Below are positions 8,390 through 17,591 of a stretch of 36,358 nt of DNA, in pieces; position 1 is the stretch's first letter, and each line of letters starts with the position of its first letter. The translations under genes were made by a program, and so were the position numbers. The notes under the pieces were generated by a model that was not told where the DNA came from, ran no database searches, and saw only the letters and a list, made by a program, of their open reading frames with translations. The DNA lies in assembly GCA_030426285.1 (NCBI GenBank), contig JAUHYX010000003.1, forward strand, positions 1 to 36,358, given 5' to 3'. Source of the DNA: a bacterium. Its GTDB lineage: Bacteria > Bacteroidota > Ignavibacteria > Kapaibacteriales > UBA7675.

Positions 8390-10324
8390 ATGGAAGATCA
8401 GAAGCCACAACCAGAAGAAAGACCTCAAGAAGAACAGCAATCTGCGTCTGCGACACCAAAACGCAGCACATTGCCACCCCAACCAGCCAAGAGGCAAGGT
8501 GGGAAAAAACGAAGAAGACAGAAATCCAGCGGCGGCAATGTTCTCGTGCCTATTCTCATCGGCTTTGGCATTGCTGGTGTAGTTGTGATTGGACTGATTT
8601 TCTTCAGTTTGTCGATGTTCACGCTCCCTACAACCCCGGAAGTTTCGGTTCCAAACCAAGCAATTCTGCGTCTCAAGCACAGTGGCGAAGTGATGGAACG
8701 AGCCAACAGTGAGTCGTTGCAGCTATTTGGAATGAAACGCACGCCGGACTTCCGGAACGTTTTGCAGACTATTGAAGAAGCGGCGACGGACGACCGAATC
8801 AAAGGGATCTACTACAAAAGCGGTGATATTATCGCCGGTTACAACAAGGCCAAAGCTATTCACCAAGCTCTTGTGAATTTTCGCAACTCCGGCAAGTTTG
8901 TGTATGCGTTTATTGAAACGGGCTCTGAAACAGACATTCTCATTGCAAGCGCGGCTGACAGTGTTTTCATGCCGGTGGAAGGAATTGCAGAATTCAATGG
9001 TTTCGGGGCGTTTAACACATACTTCAAAGGCACACTTGGCGAACTCGGCGTTAAATTTCATGTTGAGCAGTTTGAACAATTCAAGAGTGCCGGCGAACAG
9101 TATTCTCGTGAATCGTTTTCCCAGCCGGCTCGCGAGCAGTTGACAGCAATTCTCGAACAGCGAACCGAAGATTATGTAACAACAATTGCGAATAGCCGTG
9201 GTTTGAATCATCACGAGCTGCGTGAAAGACTTTCCGAAGGCGTCTATACAGCCGATGAGTTTATGAAAGCTGGTTTGGTTGATCGCAACACAAGCTCGCA
9301 GTATATCAAAGAGGTACTTGGCGACACAACGTCGGTCAAACAAGTATCACTCAAGAATCTCTTCAATTCTTATGCGTTCACCTCGGATAGAGGCAAACGT
9401 GCAATTGCGCTTATTAACACAAGTGGCCCAATTGTTTCCGGCAAGGAAAGTAAGGGGCTGTTCGGCGGTTCAAATCAGATTTATTCTGGTGATGTTGTGC
9501 AGTGGATTCGCGATGCGGCCGAAGATGATGCAGTCGAAGCGATTGTATTGCGTATTGATTCTCCAGGTGGTTCGGTGATTGCCTCAGAAGAGATGTACCA
9601 AGAAATCGTCAAAGCGCGCAAGCAGAAACCAGTGTATGCTTCGATGAGTGATGTTGCGGCTAGTGGTGGGTACTACATGGCCATGGGCTGTGATAGCATT
9701 TTCGCCCTGCCAACAACAATCACCGGTTCGATTGGCGTAGTGCTCGCCATTCCCAATCTTTCAGGGATGATGAATAAGATTCATGCTGATGTTGATACGA
9801 TCTCAGTGACAAAAAACGCATTTTTCATGAATCCAATGATGCCGTTTACAGAGGCCGACAAACAGCGCCTACACAAAACCTCGGAAGCTATTTACTTTCG
9901 CTTTCTCGACAAAGTTGCTGCAGCGCGCGGTATGACGCGAGAAGAAGTTCGCGCGATAGCGGGTGGACGTGTTTGGACAGGTTCAGATGCCTTGTCTCAC
10001 GGCCTTATAGATGGCCTTGCTTCGCTGCATGATGTGCTCGCCATTGTGAAAGCAAACCTCAATGAAACTGACGAAAACCCAATCGCAGTTCGCGTGTTTC
10101 CACGCCCAGAACCAACCAATTTTTTGACGCTGCTTGAGTCTTTGGACCAAGAAGAGATGCAGGTTGCCACAGATATGAGCAAGGCATCTCTCATGCGCGA
10201 GGCAATGATGGAGATGCTTCCTGCCGAAGTTGTGAATCAGCTGGACTACCAAATGCTCGTCGGAGATATCTGTAGCCGCGAGTTCGGAGCAGTGGCACTT
10301 CCGAGCCTATACACAATCAAATAA
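8390..10324 (+). CDS. sppA: Signal peptide peptidase SppA, long (67 kDa) type
   Basis: Long Pro/Gln/Lys-rich cytosolic N-terminus, TM (VLVPILIGFGIAGVVVIGLIFF), two S49 repeats; VLRIDSPGGSVIASEEMYQEI and SDVAASGGYYMAMGCDSIFALPTTITGSIGV. Confidence 0.95.
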   Translation: MEDQKPQPEERPQEEQQSASATPKRSTLPPQPAKRQGGKKRRRQKSSGGNVLVPILIGFGIAGVVVIGLIFFSLSMFTLPTTPEVSVPNQAILRLKHSGEVMERANSESLQLFGMKRTPDFRNVLQTIEEAATDDRIKGIYYKSGDIIAGYNKAKAIHQALVNFRNSGKFVYAFIETGSETDILIASAADSVFMPVEGIAEFNGFGAFNTYFKGTLGELGVKFHVEQFEQFKSAGEQYSRESFSQPAREQLTAILEQRTEDYVTTIANSRGLNHHELRERLSEGVYTADEFMKAGLVDRNTSSQYIKEVLGDTTSVKQVSLKNLFNSYAFTSDRGKRAIALINTSGPIVSGKESKGLFGGSNQIYSGDVVQWIRDAAEDDAVEAIVLRIDSPGGSVIASEEMYQEIVKARKQKPVYASMSDVAASGGYYMAMGCDSIFALPTTITGSIGVVLAIPNLSGMMNKIHADVDTISVTKNAFFMNPMMPFTEADKQRLHKTSEAIYFRFLDKVAAARGMTREEVRAIAGGRVWTGSDALSHGLIDGLASLHDVLAIVKANLNETDENPIAVRVFPRPEPTNFLTLLESLDQEEMQVATDMSKASLMREAMMEMLPAEVVNQLDYQMLVGDICSREFGAVALPSLYTIK

Positions 10325-10369
10325 CTGCGATTCGCTTTCAAGGCGAACATACAATCAGAGCGAACATAA

Positions 10370-10399
10370 AAAAAGGGCCTCAATTTTGGGGCCCTTTTT
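10370..10399. terminator. Bidirectional terminator between convergent sppA and purF
   Basis: Perfect arms AAAAAGGGCC / GGCCCTTTTT with loop TCAATTTTGG. Confidence 0.85.
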
Positions 10400-10403
10400 C
10401 ATT

Positions 10404-11927
10404 CTAATCTTCTTCGTCTTCGTCTTCTTCCACTAGCTTGGCTACTGAGAGATCAATTGGAATCGGATACTCTCCGGTAAAGCAGGCTGTACAATATCCA
10501 ATCCCCTTTTCTTGTGGCACAGAGTCCATGAGATTGTCTACGCTCATGTACGCTACTGAGTCAGCGCCTATCTTATCGGCAATCTTTTGTGGATCACTGT
10601 CGCAGTGATTGGCAATCAATTCCTCGCGACTCGGGAAATCCATGCCGTACTTACATGGGTGTGTAATTGGCGGCGAGGAAATGCGCATATGCACTTCGGT
10701 TGGTTGTGATTGCTTCACAAGTGAGATCAGGTTTTTCGAGGTTGTGCCGCGTACAATTGAATCGTCAACCAACACAATCTTTCGACCTTCGATAACGCCA
10801 CGCACGGTGTTAAATTTTGTTTTCACCTTGAATTCGCGGCTGTCTTGCGCCGGGGCGATAAAGGTACGTCCAACATAATGGCTGCGTATCAGTCCCAGTT
10901 CATATTTCATTGGAACATCTTCTTTAGCAGCCTGCTGCGAGTACCCAAGGGCTGCAGTGTTTGCACTATCTGGCACAGGTATTGTCACAACCTTGTCGCC
11001 CGTTTCTGGATCTGGGTACACGGGGTGTTCGTCCATCAAGTTCTTCCCTAACCTGCGTCGGACTTTATCAACACTGTGTCCAAAAATGTGTGAATCTGGA
11101 CGTGAGAAGTAGATGTACTCAAAAATGCAGTGCTTTGCTTCAGGCGTCTCTTCGTCTATCGTTGTCGACAACAAGTCTGCTTCTGTGCCGGTTGTGCCCT
11201 GAATCTTGAGAATCTCGTTGTGACGTATGTCGCGTACATACTCAAATCCGCACATGTCGAATGCACATGTTTCAGAAGCTGCCATCCATGCCCACGATCC
11301 GTCTTCGTTTTGTTTGCGTCCCAAAGCAAGTGGTCTGATACCATGTGGATCTCGCGCTGCATACAAGGCTTCATCAGTTGAAATAACCAACGAGTACGCG
11401 CCGCGCGCAATGCGCATGGCTTCTCGTATTTGCAATTCTTGTGTGGTTTCCTTGCTCAAAGCAATAAGATGCAAGAACAGTTCTGAATCTGTTGTTGTTG
11501 CAAAAATTGCGCCGCGTTTGTGCAGCTCTTCTCGCAATGCCCTAGTGTTCGTGAGGTTGCCATTGTGAGCAAGACCAATCGATCCCATGTGATAGCGGAT
11601 CAGAAAAGGTTGAATATTGGTCGACTTTTTCGCTCCACCCGTGGTAGAGTAGCGATTGTGTCCAATTGCTCTACTTCCTCTCAGGTGTTTGGTGAGAACC
11701 GCACCGTCAAAAATATCGAGAACTAAACCTTCAGATTTGTGTGCGCGGTAACGCCACTTGTTGTTCTCATCGTCGTAACGCGCTGCTACGATGCCTGCTG
11801 CTTCCTGCCCTCGATGCTGCAACGAATGCAAAGCATAATATGTCATCAGGGAAGCTTGGGGATGGTTAAAAACGCCAACGACACCACAATTACATTGGGG
11901 TTTGTCGAGTTCTGCAGGAAGTGCCAT
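10404..11927 (-). CDS. purF: Amidophosphoribosyltransferase
   Basis: CNCGVVGVFNH, LQHRGQEAAGI, GHNRYSTTG, LAHNGNLTN, VLVDDSIVRGTTSKNLI (PRPP site). Confidence 0.96.
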   Translation of the reverse strand: MALPAELDKPQCNCGVVGVFNHPQASLMTYYALHSLQHRGQEAAGIVAARYDDENNKWRYRAHKSEGLVLDIFDGAVLTKHLRGSRAIGHNRYSTTGGAKKSTNIQPFLIRYHMGSIGLAHNGNLTNTRALREELHKRGAIFATTTDSELFLHLIALSKETTQELQIREAMRIARGAYSLVISTDEALYAARDPHGIRPLALGRKQNEDGSWAWMAASETCAFDMCGFEYVRDIRHNEILKIQGTTGTEADLLSTTIDEETPEAKHCIFEYIYFSRPDSHIFGHSVDKVRRRLGKNLMDEHPVYPDPETGDKVVTIPVPDSANTAALGYSQQAAKEDVPMKYELGLIRSHYVGRTFIAPAQDSREFKVKTKFNTVRGVIEGRKIVLVDDSIVRGTTSKNLISLVKQSQPTEVHMRISSPPITHPCKYGMDFPSREELIANHCDSDPQKIADKIGADSVAYMSVDNLMDSVPQEKGIGYCTACFTGEYPIPIDLSVAKLVEEDEDEED

Positions 11928-12016
11928 GCCAGATTCCGATTGGTGGGGTAAAAATCGAATACAAATATACGAAGGAAACCGCGCCTTGAGAAAAACTCAG
12001 TTGTTATGCTGCGTTT

Positions 12017-13144
12017 TTAGGTAATCTTCTTATCGTAAATCCGGTACGTTTTGTCGAGCTCCGTCTGCATGGCTTTTTGCAAGGCAAGCACCATACCGGC
12101 ATTGTCTTCAAGAATCCAACTTGCTTCGCCGCGTACAATCGGTGTATTCTGAATGCGCAGACCGATTTCGTGATACATGACAGCATCCACGCCTGTGCGT
12201 TGGTATTCAGGCAACACTCCGAGAATCACAATTCTCACCGAATCAATTTTTTTGCGCTTTGTCAACAAGTGGTAAACCCCACCCAACAAACCACCTTTCT
12301 TGTTGTGAATCAGGCATTGGTTGATGTCTGGAAGTGCCAGAATAAACCCGGCGACCTTGCCTTCTACTTCTACGAAATACACAAAACGAGGATCTGCAAT
12401 TGGTTTGAGGTCTGCTGCCACGTAGTCAAACTCTTCATCAGTCATCTTCACAAAACCCCAATTCGGCTGCCAGGCTGTGTTGTAAATTTCCTTAAGAGTT
12501 GTGATGTCCTTCTTGTACTGCTGCTTGTTTTTGAAATCAACATTGCGAATTGTTACCCCGTAACGTTCGCAAATTGCATCGCGTAAGCGGTTGAGTTTGT
12601 CGGATTGATACTTGTCGCGATCGAGTCGAAATGCATACAAGTCCTTGGCCTTCTCAAATCCAAACTTCTCAATCAGATCTGCATAATACTCGGGGTTGTA
12701 CGTCATCAGGATTTGCGGCTTTTTGTCGAATCCGTCTACAAGCAATCCACACTCGTCGTTGAGCGACGGATTTACCGGACCGCGAACGGTGTCCATGCCT
12801 CGGTCTTTGAGCCATGCAGATGCAGCTTCGAACAGTGCATTTGCTGTGTCCTGAGAATTTTCGCATTCAAAGAAGCCGAAAAAGCCCACCTTGTCGTTGT
12901 GAGCTTTATTGTGGTTTTCATTTGTGATGGCAGCAATACGCCCGACAACTGTGCCGTCCCGTTCAGCCAAAAACAGCTGCATTTCTGCATGTTTGAAAAA
13001 CGGATTGCCCTTGGTGTTGAGCAATTTTTTGCGATCCATGATCATTGGTGGAACCCAATTCGGGTGGTTTTGGTAGAAGTTCCACTGACACTTAATGAAC
13101 TTCAAAACTTCGTTCTGTCCGATAGGTCTTACAGTTGTGCTCAT
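12017..13144 (-). CDS. GNAT-like N-acetyltransferase (long form, ~375 aa)
   Basis: LAERDGTVVGRIAAITNENHN, VRGPVNPSLNDECGLLVDGFD, VEGKVAGFILALPDINQ, ILGVLPEYQRTGVDAVMYHEIG. Confidence 0.75.
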   Translation of the reverse strand: MSTTVRPIGQNEVLKFIKCQWNFYQNHPNWVPPMIMDRKKLLNTKGNPFFKHAEMQLFLAERDGTVVGRIAAITNENHNKAHNDKVGFFGFFECENSQDTANALFEAASAWLKDRGMDTVRGPVNPSLNDECGLLVDGFDKKPQILMTYNPEYYADLIEKFGFEKAKDLYAFRLDRDKYQSDKLNRLRDAICERYGVTIRNVDFKNKQQYKKDITTLKEIYNTAWQPNWGFVKMTDEEFDYVAADLKPIADPRFVYFVEVEGKVAGFILALPDINQCLIHNKKGGLLGGVYHLLTKRKKIDSVRIVILGVLPEYQRTGVDAVMYHEIGLRIQNTPIVRGEASWILEDNAGMVLALQKAMQTELDKTYRIYDKKIT

Positions 13145-13202
13145 AGATTCAACTTGTGTATTGCTGTGATTGGTTGCGTTGTAATGCCGTGAATATAATC
13201 AA

Positions 13203-13667
13203 TTACGCAGTGACTTGTTCGTACGAGGGCAAAGCTTCGGCCATGACGCTCTTGCCTGACTGAAGATCAACCTTCCAGCAATAAAAGCCTTTGCCATTGG
13301 TGACAATCAGCCACGGAGCTTGCAAAGGGATGTTGTATTCAGACACTTGATTGGCCACGTTTTGAGAGAGTGAGACCTCTGGACGCTTGCATTCGACAAC
13401 AAGGCATGGCGACAGATGAGCATCATATACCACAATGTCCGCACGGCGTTTGCGCCGAAATACGGTGAGATCGGCTTCAATGTTCATGCGTCCCTGCGGA
13501 TACTGCAATTCTTCAACTAGGTATCGCACAATGTTCTGCCGCACCCATTCTTCGGGTGTGAGAACCACATATTTTCCGCGCACGGGGTCGTACACTTCGA
13601 CCTGCTCACCAACAGTTTTGGTTGTGAATTGATCAATGGGATACAACAACGGCTCAAAATTCTTCAC
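13203..13667 (-). CDS. Stand-alone HsdR N-terminal-like (HSDR_N_2) nuclease-fold protein
   Basis: EEWVRQNIVRYLVEELQYPQGRMNIEADLTVFRRKRRADIVVYDAHLSPCLVVECKRPEVSLSQNVANQVSEY; the D...ECKRP pattern resembles PD-(D/E)xK. Confidence 0.8.
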   Translation of the reverse strand: MKNFEPLLYPIDQFTTKTVGEQVEVYDPVRGKYVVLTPEEWVRQNIVRYLVEELQYPQGRMNIEADLTVFRRKRRADIVVYDAHLSPCLVVECKRPEVSLSQNVANQVSEYNIPLQAPWLIVTNGKGFYCWKVDLQSGKSVMAEALPSYEQVTA

Positions 13668-14212
13668 GTAGCATGCTCACCGATGTTGATCGTTTTGTCG
13701 TTCAAACTGACGGCATTTTTAGCATTGATGTAGTCGCGCACACCTTGCTCACCTTTGGATTCACTCCATGTTGTCAGCGTTTCTCGCTCACCCTGAAATG
13801 CGTACAGCGGCACGCCGAAACCACAGGAGGTCTGCACCAATTCTACATCGAGAAAAAAGTACTGTCGAGCACCGGTTCCTCCAGGTAGATGCTCTGTGCA
13901 CGCTTGCCACTGATCATCGCCTGGCAACACCTCACGCGCCTCTCCATATATTCTGAGTATGAGTGGCTTTTCGTCAAACGAACACATCATTATTGTCATG
14001 CGCTTGTTGCGCTGCACATGTGCGGCCGACTCATTGCCGCTGCCCGTGTAGTTGAGCCACAGCACAGTTGAATCATCCAAGATTCTTAGGGAATCCAATC
14101 CTTTGGGCGAGAGATTCACGTAACCGTCTACATCGGCTGTCGCCACAAAAAACATGTGCTGCTTGCCGATAAACTCTATGTGTGAGTCCAGAAGTTTTGG
14201 GTGCTTTGCCAT
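13664..14212 (-). CDS. Pyridoxamine 5'-phosphate oxidase-family (FMN-binding split barrel) protein
   Basis: LDSHIEFIGKQHMFFVATADVDGYVNLSPKGLDSLRILDDSTVLWLNYTGSGNESAAHVQRNKRMTIMMCSFDEKPLILRIYG; overlaps the 13203..13667 gene by 4 nt. Confidence 0.82.
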   Translation of the reverse strand: MAKHPKLLDSHIEFIGKQHMFFVATADVDGYVNLSPKGLDSLRILDDSTVLWLNYTGSGNESAAHVQRNKRMTIMMCSFDEKPLILRIYGEAREVLPGDDQWQACTEHLPGGTGARQYFFLDVELVQTSCGFGVPLYAFQGERETLTTWSESKGEQGVRDYINAKNAVSLNDKTINIGEHAT

Positions 14213-14344
14213 GCTGCAATATACGCAATGCAGCAAGTGAAAGAATAGGACAAGTCGTGCAAAATTTTCTATTTTTCTTCAACAACAGCCTAGTGTCATG
14301 CTGGTGCAAACGTCTTTCTCTCACAAAGCACAAGGATTCCTATT

Positions 14345-15076
14345 GTGAAGCCAAAACGAACACTCGCGGCAATTTTGCTGATGTCCGCAGGATTAGTAGT
14401 CTCCTGCAGTCAAAACGAAGAACCCGCTCCAGAGCCTGAAACAACAGCACATTCTCACGACCATGGAGACCATTCCCACGATCACAGCGATCACGAACAT
14501 TCCCATGATCATGCTGCCGTACGCGAAACTTTTTCCATCGAAAATTTGGTGGAAGAAGTCAAGACAGTGCCGGACTCGATCATTGATTACCTGCACGCGC
14601 AGCACCACAACCACAAGGTGCTTGAACGCCGTACGGTGCCTGCTGGGTACGAGACAAAAAATCTTGAACATTGGAAAGACTATGCTGCTCAGGTCGAAGA
14701 TTTGCCGACTATCAATCCTGGACCAGGTGAGTATGTGCATGTGATGGAAGGCTACAAAAATGGCTATCAGAACTTGGTGATTGGAATAACCGAAACATTC
14801 CCAGGTGGTGCACCTCCAATGCACACGCACAAGGGCGAAGAGTCGCATGTGTTACTCGAAGGTGAGATACTGTATGCCCTCGGCGACACGGTGTTTACTA
14901 TCTCGGCTCCATACATTGTGAACATCCCCCCAATGGTGCCGCATGCTTTCAAGAATATTGGTGACAAAACAGCCAATTTGGTGGTCATTTTCCCAACGAA
15001 TGTTTGGGAATATGATGTGCTCGACTATTTCCCATTTGAGGGGTATGACGAGAAAGGAAACAAAATTGAAGAATAA
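14345..15076 (+). CDS. Cupin-domain lipoprotein with His-rich N-terminal linker
   Basis: Lipobox LVVSC; HSHDHGDHSHDHSDHEHSHDH; cupin GGAPPMHTHKGEESHVLLEGEILYALGDTVFTISAPYIVNIPPMVPHAFKNIG. Confidence 0.85.
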   Translation: MKPKRTLAAILLMSAGLVVSCSQNEEPAPEPETTAHSHDHGDHSHDHSDHEHSHDHAAVRETFSIENLVEEVKTVPDSIIDYLHAQHHNHKVLERRTVPAGYETKNLEHWKDYAAQVEDLPTINPGPGEYVHVMEGYKNGYQNLVIGITETFPGGAPPMHTHKGEESHVLLEGEILYALGDTVFTISAPYIVNIPPMVPHAFKNIGDKTANLVVIFPTNVWEYDVLDYFPFEGYDEKGNKIEE

Positions 15077-15102
15077 GTGTACTCGCACACACAGGTCTAA
15101 CA

Positions 15103-15132
15103 AAAAAGCCCGGAGTATTGTCCGGGCTTTTT
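15103..15132. terminator. Bidirectional terminator between cupin gene and SPFH gene
   Basis: AAAAAGCCCGGA-GTATTG-TCCGGGCTTTTT perfect arms. Confidence 0.85.
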
Positions 15133-15154
15133 GTATCTACACTCTGTTTTCAGT

Positions 15155-16033
15155 TTAGTTTGTAGGCAACGAGATCAGTGTTCCTGTTCCTTCGCCCAAC
15201 ATCGTGGTTGGGTAAATGCCATTCCACTTCTGAACTGAGTTGTATTTGATCAGATTCGGAGTCACTGATCGCGATAGCAGCTTGTTGGCCTGAGCTTGGG
15301 CTTCTGCCAGCGCTTTGATTTCATAGGCTTCGGCATCGGCGAGTGTCACTCGTGCTTTTGCATCAGAAACAGCTGCCTTCTCACGTGCTTCTGCTTCTTT
15401 CACTTGTTGCTGGGCCTGCTGCTCAACAATCATCAACTGCGCCTTTTCGCGCTCCAACTGTTCTTGTCGTTCCTTAGTCTGAATAACTGCTTTTGTCACG
15501 ACAGTTGGCAATGTGATATCGCGGAACAGAACAGCTTCAACAATCACGCCTTTCTCATTGAGATATGATGTCAAGCCTTGCTCCATGTATACCTGTAGCT
15601 CGTGTTGAACACTGTCGAGATAAAAGTCTTGCGACTTCTCAACGGTCTTGCCAGCTTCGCGCAGCAACGAGCGCACTTTGGGCGTTACGTGCTTTGCAAT
15701 CACATCGTACAGTGTGCCGGTTTCCTGGTAAATGATCGGGGTGCGCTGCCCATCCAAGCGAAATGTCACCGATACATCCATGGATGTTTTGAGTTTGTCT
15801 TGCGACGGGACTTCAACCTTTTCCCATGTTTCGGTGATCTGACGGACATCAAACACCTCAAAATCCAACATCGGATTCACAATGTGAAAACCTTCACCGA
15901 GTGGTTCAGACTGAACACTTCCGAACAGTGTAGCAACTTTTGTGTGACCAGACTCAACCGTGGTATAAGAATTGATTAGAACGAGAAAAACAAGCAACCC
16001 AACAAGCGATTGAACTATGTAGCGTTTCTTCAT
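15155..16033 (-). CDS. SPFH/prohibitin-family membrane protein
   Basis: N-terminal TM, ESGHTKVATLFGSVQSEPLGEGFHIVNP, KARVTLADAEAYEIKALAEAQAQANKLLS. Confidence 0.9.
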   Translation of the reverse strand: MKKRYIVQSLVGLLVFLVLINSYTTVESGHTKVATLFGSVQSEPLGEGFHIVNPMLDFEVFDVRQITETWEKVEVPSQDKLKTSMDVSVTFRLDGQRTPIIYQETGTLYDVIAKHVTPKVRSLLREAGKTVEKSQDFYLDSVQHELQVYMEQGLTSYLNEKGVIVEAVLFRDITLPTVVTKAVIQTKERQEQLEREKAQLMIVEQQAQQQVKEAEAREKAAVSDAKARVTLADAEAYEIKALAEAQAQANKLLSRSVTPNLIKYNSVQKWNGIYPTTMLGEGTGTLISLPTN

Positions 16034-16159
16034 TAGAGCCTCTCAAAAATGTGGAAGGAATATGTAGAAAGTGCAGCTGCACATGTCCTACATACTATAC
16101 TAGTACTGGCTTTCAGGACGTTTGTTTCAACAACCGTGCACTGAATTCACCGAAAACAA

Positions 16160-16185
16160 AAAAGGCGCAGATTGCTCTGCGCCTT
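16160..16185 (-). terminator. Rho-independent terminator downstream of hppD
   Basis: GGCGCAG-ATTGCT-CTGCGCC; on the minus strand followed by a T-run (AAAAAA on plus). Confidence 0.75.
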
Positions 16186-16214
16186 GTACTAAGCTTTCAC
16201 ATTTTTCTTTTCGA

Positions 16215-17369
16215 CTAGAGCGTGCCGCGGCGAGCCTGCTCTGCTTCGATAGATTCGAACAACGCTTTGAAATTGCCCTTCCCAAATGATTGGGCTCCCT
16301 TGCGCTGGATGATTTCGAAGAACAGTGTTGGACGGTCTTCAAGTGGTTTGGTGAAGATCTGCAACAAATACCCTTCTTCATCGCGGTCAACGAGAATTCC
16401 GAGCTCTTTGAGTTTGAGAATGTCTTCGTCAATCTCACCACAACGGTCGAGCACAGTGTCGTAGTATTCACCTGGTACATACAAAAATTCGATTCCGTGA
16501 TCGCGCATCTGCGTCACTGTTTCCATAATGTCGTCAGTGGCAACTGCAACGTGTTGACAGCCTGCGCCGCCATAGAAGTCTAAATACTCTTCAATCTGTG
16601 ACTTCTTGATTCCCTCTGCTGGCTCATTGATCGGGAACTTGATACGACCATTGCCATTGGTCATCACCTTTGACATCAATGCCGTGTATGTAGTTGAAAT
16701 GTCTTTGTCATCAAATGTGATGAGATTCTGGAAGCCCATAACCTTGTTGTAGAATTCGGCCCACACATTCATTTCGTCCCAACCTACATTGCCTACCATG
16801 TGGTCGATATACTTAAGACCCATTTCTGGTGGGTTGTACTCGCTCTTCCACTCACAGAAACCTGGCATGAACGTACCTTTGTAGTTCTTGCGCTCGATAA
16901 ACATGTGCACGGTATCGCCATACGTGTGAATACCGGCTTTTACAACTTTGCCGTGCTCATCTTCTTCAACAGTTGGCTCCATGTACGACTTTGCGCCGCG
17001 TTTCATCGTCTCTTCATACGACTTTGTAGCATCATCTACCCACAATGCTATCACGCGGATTCCGTCGCCGTGCTTCTTGATATGCTCAGCAATAACCCCG
17101 TCTTCTGTCAGGGGAGTCGTGAACATCAAGCGAATTTTGCCTTGCTGTACAACCCAAGAGGCGCGGTCCTTCACACCTGTTTCGAGTCCAGAGTAAGCAA
17201 GTGACTGAAAACCCATCGCAGTCTTGTAAAAGTGCGCAGCCTGCTTGGCATTGCCCACATAAAACTCAACATAATCAGTACCGTTCAATGGTAGAAAGTC
17301 GTCTGCGCCTTCAAAAATCTTTGGTATGGTATGAAATACATTTCCGTCCTGTACTGTTGCGTCGCTCAT
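16215..17369 (-). CDS. hppD: 4-hydroxyphenylpyruvate dioxygenase
   Basis: YVEFYVGNAKQAAHFYKTAMGFQSLAYSGLETG, YIDHMVGNVGWDEMNVWAEFYNKVMGFQNLITFDDKDI, GCQHVAVATDDI, LLQIFTKPLEDRPTLFFEIIQRKGAQSFGKGNFKALFESIE. Confidence 0.96.
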   Translation of the reverse strand: MSDATVQDGNVFHTIPKIFEGADDFLPLNGTDYVEFYVGNAKQAAHFYKTAMGFQSLAYSGLETGVKDRASWVVQQGKIRLMFTTPLTEDGVIAEHIKKHGDGIRVIALWVDDATKSYEETMKRGAKSYMEPTVEEDEHGKVVKAGIHTYGDTVHMFIERKNYKGTFMPGFCEWKSEYNPPEMGLKYIDHMVGNVGWDEMNVWAEFYNKVMGFQNLITFDDKDISTTYTALMSKVMTNGNGRIKFPINEPAEGIKKSQIEEYLDFYGGAGCQHVAVATDDIMETVTQMRDHGIEFLYVPGEYYDTVLDRCGEIDEDILKLKELGILVDRDEEGYLLQIFTKPLEDRPTLFFEIIQRKGAQSFGKGNFKALFESIEAEQARRGTL

Positions 17370-17591
17370 GACCGACTCCCGATATATGTTTGTAGTTTTT
17401 TTCGATTCGACAATTTCACGGTGAAGTGTGCAAAATTACGTTTTCCGCGCCTCATTTTCAAAAATGGAGGTATTTACGTTTTCGTAACGCCACCACCAGC
17501 AAATTGCCTTGAGTAGAACTGCCGCGTTGCTCCGAGCTGCGGTTGTTGATTAGGTTTGGCAGTGTCAAAAAATCTACTTACGGTGACTGCG

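Noticed and set aside
8723-9343. 206-aa minus-strand ORF opposite sppA
   Set aside because: Antisense shadow of the well-supported SppA frame.
12605-13192. 195-aa plus-strand ORF opposite the GNAT gene
   Set aside because: Cys/Val-rich antisense shadow; the GNAT frame explains the region.
16215-17369. Possible horizontally acquired catabolic gene (hppD)
   Set aside because: hppD is common in this broad group; no flanking mobile signals or composition break visible by eye.
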